Below, one piece after another: positions 36,894 to 50,300 of a DNA stretch of 64,000 nt (positions within the stretch are counted from its first letter, which is position 1; each line of letters starts with the position of its first letter). The DNA is from Pagrus major (Eukaryota > Chordata > Actinopteri > Spariformes > Sparidae): assembly GCF_040436345.1 (NCBI RefSeq), contig NC_133218.1, positions 29,137,210 to 29,201,209 of the forward strand, written 5' to 3'. The translations under genes and the position numbers were made by a program. The notes beneath the pieces are model-generated. The model was given only the letters and a program-made list of their open reading frames with translations. It did not search any database and was not told the DNA's origin.

Positions 36894-37028
36894 TAAAGGT
36901 GCAATATGTACGAATTTTAGTTGAAAACACTCAAAAATTACCTGAAATTATCAACAGATATTTGCAGTTATATGCATCTGTTTTGTTAACCGAGAGGTGG
37001 CTACATTTTTTACATATTGCACCTTTAA
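36894..37028. repeat. MITE with 'AAAGGTGCAATATGTA' terminal inverted repeats, copy 2
   Basis: The same terminal inverted repeats as the element at 36583-36742 (AAAGGTGCAATATGTACG and TTACATATTGCACCTTTA) flank a different, shorter interior. The two therefore share ends but not the middle. Confidence 0.85.
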
Positions 37029-38474
37029 CTACACTAGGTAGGCATGTTTTAAAACATTGTATAGAGCAAAATGAATTTTTTCCAGGACCACCAACTTCAC
37101 TCCAGATTTCCAGACAAATGTCATCAAAGTAACTGAAACCATATCGAATTATTTGGGATCTGAGATGTTTTAATTGATAAGAAATTAGGTGTTTGGGACG
37201 ACAACAACTTTGACAAGATGAATTCAAACGAAGCATCAACACTCGGTGTTCATGATGTTATAGTAGTGAGAGCAGTTTGAATTCTGACCTTAAAAACTGG
37301 ACTGAGTAAAAGGGGCAAATGGGCTGAAACAAACGCTGCCAGTCACTGCTGAGTTGTTAGCGCTTGGCCTGTGTGGATAACCTGCCAAGGTGCACAATTT
37401 TTGTTTTGTTTGAGCCTCACAGAGGTGTGTGTGTGTGTGTCTCCCCAGCGCTTTCATTTCACTAACCTTCCCGTTCAGACAGTCCCCTCTCTGAGACGCC
37501 GTCTGTCGTCATCGTGATTTATGAGTTTAATAAAACCCTCTGTGTGTGTGTGTGTGTAGCTCAGGGCCATACTGTCCCTTACAATCACTCCACAAGCTCT
37601 TTTCACAACCTCTCCCTCCCTCCCTCCATGGCTGACAATAGCTGTGAATGTGGCTGTGAATGTTTTAGAAGTGCCCTTGTCAGACTGGTGTCCTTGAGCG
37701 AGGGCACGCTTGTTACTGCCAGTTTGTTAATTTCAAACTTGCCTTGATGTTCCCTTAAGGGACGCAGGAGCAAAACTAAATTACTGCTGCATAGTTTTGA
37801 TGGAGATACCGGCCCTCTGTATGTTTGTGTTGGTGTGCGTGTGACTGGGTGGTAGCTCTGTACAGCTGATGGCACATCTGTGTTTTACTAACTCAGCAGA
37901 AAAGAATCAATTGAAATGGCGTTTTGTCTTCAGCTTGAGCCTTTTGGCTTTAACAGGAAAAGTATCTAGTGGCATCAGTATATCTCAGTTGTGTCCCCGA
38001 GTGCGGTCCTCACTCCTGTCCACACACACACACACACACACACACGCAAATCATTTTGCTTTTCATTTCCACAGGTTTAATGTATATTTAAACTGAGGCA
38101 CAATATTAACCTCATCATTGAACAACTACTCTTGTATCACTAGTGGAGTTGTTGTCCTTCGTCACTGTAATGCTTTTGTGTCCTCATGCATTGATACTAC
38201 ATTGAACATGAAATTGGTACATTCGTGTGTCTTTAATTTTGAGCTGCTGCTTTTAAATACTGACATCTCCTCTCTTCACAATGAAGTAAAACAATATTAC
38301 ACTGCTACAAGCTGTCTTTAATTTGTTTCTCACAGGAGCGCTGCCCTCATTTTTGAGATATCCTACATTGATACTACATGGATGCATGACGAGTGATTTT
38401 ACAAAATATATTTTTCGATTTTAGATCCTTCTTTTATTTTGAAAGCATCAGGAAATCAAATCAGCACAGGAATG
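37029..38474. other. Intergenic spacer between kctd3 and ush2a 3' ends
   Basis: The spacer has no gene. It contains short GT/CA microsatellites near 37421, 37540 and 38021-38045. The higher-complexity stretch at 37320-37745 includes TTTATGAGTTTAATAAAACC and a palindromic CCCTTAAGGG near 37752, and it is not recognisably repetitive. Both flanking genes end here, tail to tail. Confidence 0.5.
38021..38045. repeat. (CA)n microsatellite
   Basis: About twelve CA units in the kctd3-ush2a spacer. Confidence 0.95.
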
Positions 38475-38860
38475 TTAAGGCCTTTTCACACTGCACTTAG
38501 ACCAGGGCTAACCTTTTAAACCCCAGGCTACGGGAGCTGTTAGCAGCAGGCTAAGAGAGCATTCACACTGGCACAATCCTGGCACATCCAAAGTGGGCTA
38601 ACCCCGACTTTACCCTGGGGCTTGCTGGCCCTGCTCCAGAGCAGTGTTAGCCTGATTTAAGGGTTAACCCCTGAAAATCAACTAAACGTGAGGCTAAAAG
38701 GACCCAGGGATAAAATAAACATCATGCTAGAAAGTAAACATTTGTCACATGTTTCAACGGAAATGTAACATGGGGATAGTAGAAGGACAGTGTGGATTAT
38801 AAAACCTTGGGCTTAGGTTAACCCTCGTTAAGTTATTTCAGGGTTGACAAATAGGTTTCA
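38475..38860. repeat. Probable interspersed DNA element rich in 'GGCTAACC' motifs
   Basis: AAGGCCTTTTCACACTGCAC at the left resembles the start of a dispersed fish element that I recall in general terms. Internal GGGCTAACC and GGTTAACCC phrases repeat in both orientations, as in a foldback element. Boundaries are approximate. Confidence 0.45.
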
Positions 38861-39189
38861 AGTGAAGAAAAAGTAAAAACGCGAGTCCAAAAGAATATTT
38901 TCTTGACCATTGGCCATTATTTATAATTTCCCAGAAAAACACAAACAATGATCGATGAATCATCTATAAATAAGACTTTCTTAGACAACAATCATAAATA
39001 ATACTGCCAGTGTAAAAAAGAAAAAGAAAATACATTTTATACACAAAAACCAACATTACACAGAAATTCAACATCTTGTTTTGATAAATACTGTTTCTAA
39101 AATGTTTAGCTTCTAAAAATTAAAAGCCCAATCTGCTGAATCAAATATAAAACAGTTTTCATTCCTGCTGTAACACTGAGACAGGACAT

Positions 39190-40479
39190 TACATGGATTT
39201 ATTTTCATTATTACCCAGACATTCAGCTACATTACTGTTAATTTGATCTTGTCCAGTTCTTTCTACATTTAAATAGCAGTAAACCATAACTGATAAGGTA
39301 AAAAAAATCTCAGATTGGGCTTTCAAGTTACATCACAACAATCAGACGGCACATCTGTGATTCCCAGCCACATTTAACACGTTAAAAAACAGTTGGCATT
39401 TTTTGTCATTGAACTAACACCAAGGCCATGTGTCTCATTACAACTAGGACGTTTGCTGCTGATAATGTTCAAGCTTACTAGGCACAAATACTTGTTGAAG
39501 CAGAAGAGGCAGCGACTGAAACCTTGGACATGAATTATTTTCTAGAGTGGTTTGATTCTGAGTAGTGAGAGGCAAACCTGCTAAACTACCAACAGTTGGC
39601 AAGCGGAGACAGTGAATCATAAAACACCCAGAACATTCAGTCGGTCTGCTGAGAGTCATGTTCTGACTCTCAATCTGAGCACGGTTCGACATATAATATA
39701 ATGTGTAATCACAATCCAGATGTGGGCACACTAAAGCTATAGAGCCAATATACTGCAGCTTTATAACTCACAACCTACACAATCACAGCTGACTGGGTCC
39801 ATATCTGAACTTTATTCATGGATGTTGGATACCTCTACTCAGGTTAAGATTATTAGTCCCTACCGGGGTCGTACATGCAGTGGGGTAAAAACACCTGTTT
39901 TAATATAGTTCAAGATGAATGCTGCAGTAAAACTTTGAGCATAACATCATTAAAACATTATCAATACTGTCCCAAGTGATTATGGGTCATCAATGGTAAA
40001 TACGTTTTCACAACAGATGAGCAATATTACATTATATTATGTAAATTATCTTAATAATTTTCCACACTGACCAGTCCTGTTAGACCAGAGGTGCCCAAGT
40101 GTTTTCCCTTGGAGGGCCACAACTAAAATTTAATGGTGGGCAAACACATATTGTATTGTTATGATGCCAAAATGAGGCTAGGGTCTGAAGTTCCCTTAAC
40201 TGACTGACTTTCTGCACAAAGTGTCACTCAGATTATGAAAAATTATGAATAATTATGGATCCTTTTAGGAGCATTTTACCTCACAAAAATGTTAATGGTA
40301 TAACAATTAATTGATGTATTTTTTTCCACAGAAACATCCGGCAGACCAAATGGAATCATGAGGGGCCGACTTTGGCTCGAGGGCCGCACTTTGGGCAGCC
40401 CTTCGTTAGGACAGTACGAGGAACGAATGTTTAACTGTCTTGGTTTAAAACTCGTGATACCTGATTAGATGTAGGGATC
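39190..40479 (-). other. ush2a: ush2a 3' untranslated region
   Basis: The stretch follows the ush2a stop codon on the minus strand. A candidate AATAAA (complement of TTTATT at 39198-39203) lies about 1.3 kb downstream. The true end could lie further left, near 38900. A hAT-like element at 40086-40404 makes up a quarter of this UTR. Confidence 0.35.
40086..40404. repeat. hAT-like non-autonomous element
   Basis: The left end is AGAGGTGCCCAAGTG and the right end is CACTTTGGGCAGCCCTT, imperfect inverted repeats. Next to the ends are GGAGGGCCACAAC and CTCGAGGGCCGCAC. This is the pattern of a short hAT-type element common in vertebrates. There is no transposase frame. Confidence 0.65.
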
Positions 40480-43400
40480 TTAAAGATGAGTGTCAGTGAA
40501 CATGGTATGCTCCTTTTTCACAGAACTTAAGGCCCTGATGGCGTCCACAAGCTCATCTTCCTCCACGTACTGAAAGAGAACACATGACATCACAATGAGG
40601 TTTAACAGTTACAGCAAGTGATGCCGATGCACATTTGTTTCAAGGCAATCCTTCTGACACACTTACTCTTACCTGTGTTGTTCCCCATTTGTCTTTAGTT
40701 CTTTAGTTAGTTATTCTGGCTCTGCTTTGCTTTGGGGAACATTTTGACATAATAATTTGACAGAGTTTACAACTATCTGCAAAATCTGGTAATGTCACAT
40801 AAAATAAGCTATAAATCTTTCACTTAACTCCAAATTCACACAAATGATTTCTCAGACCCTTCTTAATGACAGCTTGACCTCAGAGGAAACACACCTTCAT
40901 AGTGTGTTGTCAGTGCTGTAATTACTGTAACGTACTTTAATTGCAATTTAAAAATACTTTTATAACATAGGCATATTCCCGTCCTCACCAGTCCAGAATC
41001 TTGTCCCAGCGGGTTGTCCCAGCTTCCTTCCTCCATCATCAGTGACTTCCTGTCAATCAGCTGACTGATGCTGCGGTGCAGGGAATGCTGGGAGTAGGCC
41101 TGACTGAGGTCTGTTTGGCTGGGAACCCGCAGGACAGACATGGGGCTGAACCGCGAGCTAGTGCCGACTATCTTTGTGTCTGTCAGACCCTGAAAAATAC
41201 ATTTGTTAGTCAGGTGGTTAATTAAAAGATGGCACCAGTGCTCTACATGTTTGAACCCATTTATTACAAACCATATGTATGTTATTTCACTGCTAACCAT
41301 GTTCTAGTGTTTGCTGTAGTTTTAAATCTGCACTGCATCACATCGACAACCTTAAATTTGATTCAGAGAAAAAAACTGTTTTTCCCCATGATGGATTACA
41401 TTACCTTACTACTGACCTGCAGAATGATTTTCATATGATCATTAAATTAATGAAAATCAGTAGCAAACCAACTTCAAACATGTAAAAAACATAGGAAGTT
41501 AAAATATGATGTTTCAAAGCTCAAATGTATCCTTTGTTTGGCCTGGATATTATTGTTACATATCAACTAAATCTAGGTAGCATAGAGGGATTCTGTTAAC
41601 TCTGAACAGAAAAATATCTATTTGTAAAGGAAATAACAACACTTGGAAATATTATTTTTTAGTTATCTTAAACATAATACTGTTTAAGATAATGTAAACA
41701 CACTGCAATACACTGCCAAAAGTAAAACTCTTATATGTCATAATATCAACGATCAACAGGGGGCACTATTCAGCTAAGATTGGCTGCTTGGATCATACAG
41801 GAGAGAGGCTGAGTAACATCTTTTGAAACAGTTTCTGTCCGTTGTTCTCTTTCTTTCTTTTCTTTTTACATTTTTGCAAGAATCAACAAAAACACACAGA
41901 CAACCAATCCTGCCTGAGCCATAAAACGAAGTACAAGATTAGGATAAAGTACGACACAGTTTTCAGTGGCAGATGTCTGAACTCTGACCTCGTGGTCGGC
42001 CCCATAAAATATATTAGAACATATAAAGTCAGCACTGTATTTAAGGACAAAGAGACTGTACAACAATGTCTTACCATCACAAACCCAAGTAATCCAGCCA
42101 CTGTAATATAATCATTAACACGCAGACACACAAAGCATGCATACACAAACAAAACACACATGCGTAGAAAGGCGCCCACACACGTTCACAAACCCGTACC
42201 TCAGTGTACACAGTGTAGCTTTTAAGTATAACGTTGCTGATCTCAACACAGTCTGCTACAGTGTCAAACTGCAAGGGGACAATAAAATAAACATTTAGGG
42301 GTTTGACAGTAAATATAGAGAAAAAGGCTTACTGTGGGACGATCAGGGAGGAGCACAGAGCTGGAGTGATGTTTAGAGCACAACTCAGGACAGGACCTCT
42401 GAGAGAGAGAGAGAGACAGATGGAGGGAGAGGGTGAGACAGGGGGAGAGAGAGGAGAGGATGGAGAAAGTAGTGTTGGAGGGAGGGGTGTGAGACAGATA
42501 AAAAAAAAGAAGGAAAAATAGAGCAAGAGGGATTGACGGAGAATGAAAAAGAGGAAAAGAGAAAATTAAATGAACTTGGAAAATAATATGTTTGAAAAAA
42601 TGGAAAACAAAATGGAAAACAATGCATGTTTGAGTAGCAGAGTTATTGGTAGATATTGGTAATGAGTGACTTGAGAGATACTTATTATTATACTTATTAT
42701 TTAGCATGAAAACCATTGTTCTCATTCTCATTTACAATTGTGAAATAGATTTTAATTGGACTTGATTATAAAAACACGACCTTACAACTACATATAGATG
42801 AAAAAATGACCTCACATTGGAGTTTCATTTCTATTAAAACATTGCACAAATCAAAGCAAAAAATATATTAACATATTATGCAACTCATTGTTTGTAAGAG
42901 ATTTAAAGGATTGATTGATTTACAAGCATGTAACAGTAGTGGGTGGCACTATGCTTATTGTTCAAACTGAACCGGTTCTTCACTGGTAACAGTCACTGAA
43001 CAGCTTTCCAGTACCAGTTGTTGTTTTAGCCCCCTCTAGTGGAACAAATATTAAGACACAGCTGCTCGGGCAAAGACAGGTTTTTTTCTAAAATGTTTTA
43101 AATCTGCAGAAAAAAAACTGTCTTGTTTGTCCCTTTGTGTTACATCCCCTCCTCTGCTGCCTAACTTTTCAGCTGCTTTTACTTCTTTGTAAACCCAACC
43201 ACCTCTCTCTGTCTCTCTCTCTCTCTGTGTTCTCCCTGTTTAACCATCTTGTAACCATCTCTTATCGCTGCTTGTTCCTCTGATCATCTCACCATGTACA
43301 TCTCTCCTCCAGCCTTCCTGGTCTTCTGTAGCATGACCAGCGGAGGGCGCTCTCTGGCTGAAGGATTCTTCCTCAGGGCTCTGAGAAAATTAGATAAAAC

Positions 43401-46400
43401 ATTCACACCCTTTTGTACTTGCTCTTATTCACTTGAAATTGTCCGTTTTTAAGTTGTGCTTTCAACCTTTTACATGCTGCATGTTACATTAGAATACCTC
43501 TGCAGCACTAGACCCAGCAGTAAGGCGAGCAGAAACAGACCCAGCAGGGCCAACAACAAGATGAACCACAGCTCAGAGTAAACTGGTGCTGCCGACATGC
43601 TCACGCCCTGTTTATCACTGTCTTCAGGCTCAGGAGGACCTGCAGGGGGAGGGAGGGAGAGGGAGAGAGAGACAGAGAGAAAGACACACAGAGAGAGAAA
43701 GAGAGTTTTTGTTTGTGTACTTGCTGTATTTACATCATGCCAATAAAGTTTCACTGAATTGAAATGAGGATTGATTCTCGCAGTGTGTGTGTGTGTTTGT
43801 GTGTGTGGGGTTACCTAGGCCTGTGGCAGGACTATATCTGATGGTGGGAGTACTGGCACTGCCACTGTTCGTGGTGCAAGTCACCTGAAATGACAGAGCT
43901 AAGAAGAACAGAGAGAGAGAGAGCAAAAAGAAAATATTTTACATTGAAATGAAGTTAGATTATTCTGTAAGGTTGATGCTGAATCAAACTTCTAGCCAAC
44001 TGTAAGACTGCACACATACATAAAATGAAATCGGATTGGTTGAGATGCATGTGTAAATAGAAACAAAGATGTTTCCTTTGGAAAGTAAGAGAGAAAACAC
44101 ACTTCTGGGCTTCTAATTTGAAGGAAACTACTTTCCAGCCACGATTTTCTGGATGCTTCTCCTGTCGAAACTCCAACTGTCTTAACCTCCGTCAACTCCC
44201 AATTCTGGAAAATATTCTTATCAGATCAGCACTTTCCCTCAGTCAAAGGCCTGGCTTGCCCTCAATATCTACCTGACAGCCAATCAATTAAGAAATGTGA
44301 TGAAATTTGCAGACTAAACCTTAACAGACATTTAAATATGATATAGGTTCATTATATTAGTAGCTTATTGCCCTTTTTTGTCATATGGCCCATGCAGCAG
44401 TCAGCTAAATTAATTTAAACAATATTTTATCCTTTATCACTAACTGTACCAATATTAAGGACTGGTATGTGTATACCAGTTTTATACAAATTTACAAATA
44501 TATGTTTTAAGTACACTGCCTGCCAAAGTGTGTATTTATCTAATTGCAGCTGCTCTATTGTCTTTAGAAGTAGACATTCCTCCTAAGAAGTACGTATTTA
44601 TGTGTATGAATGTGTAAGTGTATCTGTATGTGTGTGTTTTGTGTGTGTGTGCTCTCACTTTTCTGTGAGGTGCGTGGAATATAGAGATAGCTGTAGAAGC
44701 CAGTATAGACCCTCAGCTGGCTCTCAGTCACACTGAACTCCTTCAGATAGCCGTTGAGGGCGAAGGATCCTGCCCAGTCCAGCCAGATAACCGTCAGGTT
44801 ACTGTCCACTGAGAAAGGAGACACATACTGGGGGGCTGGAGGGAGGGAGACAGACAGGAGGGCTTGTGTTTTTATGCTTCTTAAGACTCGATAGCTGGGA
44901 GGGTTTGAGGAAGTGGTAATGACTTACCTTCGCTGAGTGTGGTAACATTTGTCCAGTTGGAGGCAGTGCTGCCCATGTTGTTGAAGCAGGCAGCTCTCAG
45001 CTGATAGGTGGAGTACGGTTGGAGACCTGCACAGATTGGTTTAGTTGTTTACTTAGACAGAACATACAACACAGAGACAGAAAAACAGAAAACACTCACT
45101 TAGTGCATCTTAATTATTCTCATTCACAAAGCTAATACCTTCCTCCTTTACATGGTGCTTGCATCAGTCTTAATAGATCTCCTGCTTTTGTATTATTTAT
45201 GAGTCATTCACTACTAATAATTCTGAACTTAACTGGTTTTACACTTTTTTAAATTGTATTATTGTGGTCATTGTTCGTCTTTCTTATTCTATCCTTTCTA
45301 CTTCCAAGTGATATTTCAGTGATGCCTTACTGCATAGTGTTTTGGTACTCAAGCAAAAATATCTTGACTTGACATAAACATAGACTGACTTGTCACATTG
45401 TAGCTCCGCCTTTTGCCGAAGAAGCAGATTTCTACTGGTCCTTCAATGCAAGGGAGGGGTACAGGCTGGAGGGGCTGCGGGCAAGGTGATCTGATATGTA
45501 GCTCACAGCTGGAAACAGAGAGAAAGAAAGTGAGTAAGTGGGAGAGATTATGGTATCTGTATCTGTTCATGCAGTCTGTCTCCCTCAGTAATGTGCAAAT
45601 AGTTTCTCCTGTTTTCCTTCCACTCACCTCTCAATCACTCCATTAGGCGCCAGAGGCTCGTCCCATTCCAGCTGAACAGAGCGGGAGGTCAGGGTGACGA
45701 GGCGAGGCGGAGGCTGGTGGGCTGGAGGGGCAGCCAGGGTGTGGAGCTCACTCAGTGGACCCTGACTACAGCACTGCCAAATGTTCAAAACAGAGACTAG
45801 TACCTCTGCTTGAAAAATACTTAAATACTAATGGTTGCTTAGTTACATATGAAAAGAGCTAATGCATCATCCTGACGGTAACAAGTTAATGTAAATCAAA
45901 TTGCCAAACACTATTCGAGCCTACAACATTTAAAATAAGACCAGATTAGACTCACTTTCATGCCAAAGCAGAGCCGTTATGTATGATTATATAACAGTTT
46001 TATTACCTGATAACAGGTGCAGGCCTCTACTCCTACCCAGTACTGGGTGTAAGGACGTAAACCATGGAGTGTCTGCTGGTTGGATGTACCCTCTGAGAGC
46101 TACAGGAAGGAGACAGTGTGGGGGTGAGTTTAGGTTTTGAGTGACCGTAGTATTCAGAAACATGCAGACAGAATCATTGTGATGTGCTGCTAACAACAAC
46201 AGTGACTTCCAGGTAGCCCACTTGTTTATTTCTGTTGTCATATTCAGCCATAACTGTGACATTTAAAGATATATAGTTTTACATGGTTGTCCGACTTATC
46301 TGACATTTCTGCTGATTATTTTTTGCACTGTGTTGCTCTGCTAGCGTCTTCTTACCACCAGTAAGACAAACTGCTAGAATTGGGTAAACTCAAGATGTCC

Positions 46401-47257
46401 TTTTAGTCTGTGGCCCAACAGGTAAATTATGTTGTTAGTGTTGTTTATAACAAGATATTAATGCATCAAAGATTAATTTATGATGAATTAGATGTATAAC
46501 ATTTGAAATAAAATCATAGAAAATGAAAAATTTAAGGCAGGGGTCTTCTACCTGGAAGTAATTGTAAACAAACATATGTCTCTATAGAGGATGAGCCACA
46601 AAGGCAGAAGAGGAGAGAGGGAGGAGTGAGATAATAATTACAGAAAATGGAGGACTGGACAGTACAGAAATCAAACAAAAACCTCCATTCAAGTGAATTA
46701 TTTAAAGTAATATTATGTTCTTTACCAGAGTGTGGTTGTTGTGGTTCATTGAGAACACTCTGTAAAGACTAACAATCCCATTTGGACGGGCTGGAGGACG
46801 GATGTCCACTACCGCTGAGGTCGCTGAAACACGCAGGAAAACAGGCGGGCCTACACCCTCAGGAGGGGCAGGTCCCGTTCTCCCGTTGGTCCACGCGCTG
46901 GCAGAACGACCGGCCGAATTCACTGCCAACACCTGTATGTAAAAAACTCAAATCAATCAATGACATCATGAAAATTCATTCACATTTATAACCGAGGGTG
47001 AAAAATACAAAAGTGAGAGCCAGACATAAACTTTTCTCTCCCGTCATTAAGATTTCAGACGCATCTTATTTACTCTTAATGATGAAAGCTTCTCTTGATT
47101 AGCCAGTTTCCACCAGACCACCAAAAAGTATATAAGTCAATTCATTGGACCATCCATCAAAACTACCATCAGCAGTGAGAGCAAAACCTTTTCAACATGC
47201 AACCCAACACTAACATATCTGCATGACAATTACTTTTCACCTTCATCAAGGAGTTAT

Positions 47258-47341
<84 letters not shown>

Positions 47342-50300
47342 TAATCTTATTTGCGTGCTTGTGTTGGGTATAATTAGAGGGTGTACACAGCACAGGGTCA
47401 GGCAGGGTGGAGATTTGCATGTGTAAGTCATCTGTAGCCTGTCAGAAGTAGTGCAGAAGGCAGATGGATGGGTCTCAGCTTCACTGTTGAAAGTGTGTGT
47501 GTCTGCGTGTGTGTTGTTTGTAGGTGCGAGAGCTGGTTTTATGCGTGTGTGCGTGTGCATGCCAGCGTGTTAAGAGTTGAATTAACCTCAATAATAGTCA
47601 ATTAGGCCGTGATCAATCAGACTGATTGATCTAAGTGACAGCACAGATGGACTGAGATGGGAGAGGGGGGAAGAAGAATGGAAGATGAAGAGACTAGGAA
47701 TGGGGGGGGGGGGGAGGAGGAGGAGGAGGACAGGAGGAAGGGTGGACAAGGAACAAGGAGAAGAAGCAGGAGACCAGACAGAGGAAGCAGGACAAATTTA
47801 AAGTTTTGCTGTCTTGTCATTTTGTGGCTCCAAACGAAGCTGCTTGGATTGTTACAGGTTTAGTTCTGCAGGTAAGATTATATTGAAATTGTGTTTGTGT
47901 TAAGTTGGTGGACACACACAGACACTTTCAACATCACTAAAACCCTATGGACATATTTTACTGTAGCATATACTGTGTATTCAAAAAAACATTAAACACA
48001 TTGATATGATTACTCTACTGCACTATGACAGTTGATTTTTACCACGTAAACCAAAACTTCATCCTGAACAGTACCAGTATCCAATAAAATAGGTCAAATA
48101 ATCTGTGTGGACTAAGTGGTAGTTGTCCTCAGTATGTGTCCTGGAAGACGTCCTGGAATATTTTAACTTAAACACCTGTATACCTGTAGAAACTCTTAAA
48201 ACAACAATTCCTCTTGATGGTCAACATAATATTTTCAGTCACGTAAACGGTAAACACTGCTATTTACTGCTTTCACATGCTAGATTATTGTTTTTGCCTC
48301 AGATTTGTAGCAGTTGCATCAGTTTGTGCATGCAAATTTATCGAGATCTGAATAATTGAATACAACCTTTAAATCTTTATCTGTATATTAATATTTGTGA
48401 CTCCGCCTCTAAACTTTCCTCTCAGAGAGACCAAGCTGGACTCATCCACGGATTTATTTGCTAATTATAATATTTGATAACTCTAATCAAGTTTATTCAC
48501 TAAAGATGCATTCAAACTGACAAAAACTCTTGAGCAAAACACTACAAGGGTCTGTGGTGGCAGTGATCCAGGATCAACTTGATGGCTGTTGCACTTGTTA
48601 TTGTGCTGACCATTGACTAGGGCAGCAGCTGAGAACACAATCAGGGACTAAGACTGTCTTATTTGTGCTTTCTATGGGAACAAAAGAGCTCGAAAGGTGC
48701 GGTTCAGTTGTAGGACTTATCTAAGAACAACAAGCTTGGATAATTAATCAAAATGTAGCGATACTAAACATTGAGGCTCAACTAAACCTCAGCTGAAATA
48801 ATTTTTTTGATGTCTATTTCTCATAAAATTCAAAATATTTAGAAATATATATTTCATTTTCATGAAATTCTTAAAACTGATGAAGTTGAAATCATTACTG
48901 ACAATGAAGTTCTACGAGAATGAAGGAGACGAAGACAAAATAAAAAAATACACTTTAAATTTGTTATCATAAGAGTGTAATCACAACAGTGTATGTAAAT
49001 GTCAATAGTAACTTTAGTTTTAGTAACTGTACAGTTTCACACACTATACATTTTCTGTATTTGTGTATGATCAGTCTTTAAGGACGTTGTCGATACTGTC
49101 ATGTGGCGTATGAAGAAAGGGGATGCTGGGAGGGAGGGCAGGAAGAATGAGGGAAAGGACAGAAGAAAAAAGAGGGATGGGTGGAGAGATGGAAGGGAGA
49201 GTGTACATTAGGTAAAGGGCATTCTGTCACCCTGATAAGTAAAGGTCGAGGAGAAGTGTGACCGTAAGAGATGCAACATAGTGTTTGTGTGTGTGTAGAG
49301 TGGGTATGTGACAAAAAAAAAAAGACGACCACAAATGAAACACACATATTATATATTATATTTACATGTCATGATTCTCCAAATCCACAATATGATTAGA
49401 TTTTTGATTTTAAGGTCACAATTCAATTATTTTTATTTTTTTCAGCACTGACGACTATTTCATTATTAGACTCTGGAGTAAGGATCGAGAGGTCCTTGGT
49501 TTTATGCCCTGATAAATGTCATTTACATTTTCAAATTCTTCTTTAAAAAAGAAGAGGACAACCACAACATTTTTTTTTTGGAATGTACCACACTAAGGCC
49601 ATGTGGTCAAATTTAAATCATTTATTTAAAATATTTCACCAGTCAATTGGGAACTTACTTGAACACAAAAACAAAAAGAAGAGTCACTGGATGGCAGAAG
49701 GGTACTTTACAACAGTCTGGGTTTATTCACTTGCAAAAAGCCACACTTCTTGCAGCTTGCATTAAGTGTTGCTTTTGTTTTCTTCCGGACACTTCCACAT
49801 GTGCACATGTGGTCGAGGGTCAAGAGAAAATAAACACTTGGAGATTCGCCGATCCTGCTTTTGATTTGAAATCTTGACATCCCAATTTATTTGCCATGAA
49901 AACTAGGCTCTTTATATTATTGGTTTGAAGTGTCTATCAAAACAGTAACTGTACTACTTCTAACATCAACCAGAGGAGGAAACATTGCCACTGACTAAAT
50001 CTGACACATTTACATAAAAATAATGTAAGTTAATAAGAAATGCTCCTGCTTATAAGTAAATGAAGTAATGTAAACACTGATAGCAGGATAAGAACTGACT
50101 AAACTGAGTTTTCTTTTTCTTGTCTCTATGTTAGCAGTCAATTCTACTGTCATTCTGCCAACAATGTCTTGGTTTGACCTTTTATTTTATTTCTTTTTAT
50201 ATATTGCTGTTATCATAATCACATTTGCAGCCCCATATTACTGGAACAGAGTCCTTAGAAAGGATGTAAAATGTCTGGAGAAGAAAGTGCATTAGCATCA

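Noticed and set aside
42264-42731. 155-codon minus-strand frame in the ush2a tail region
   Set aside because: It is mostly a translated CT-rich tract (Ser/Leu/Pro repeats). Only the 66-nt part between good splice sites is kept as a possible exon.
47246-47560. Frames made of Cys-Val or Thr-His repeats
   Set aside because: They are translations of the CA/GT microsatellite.
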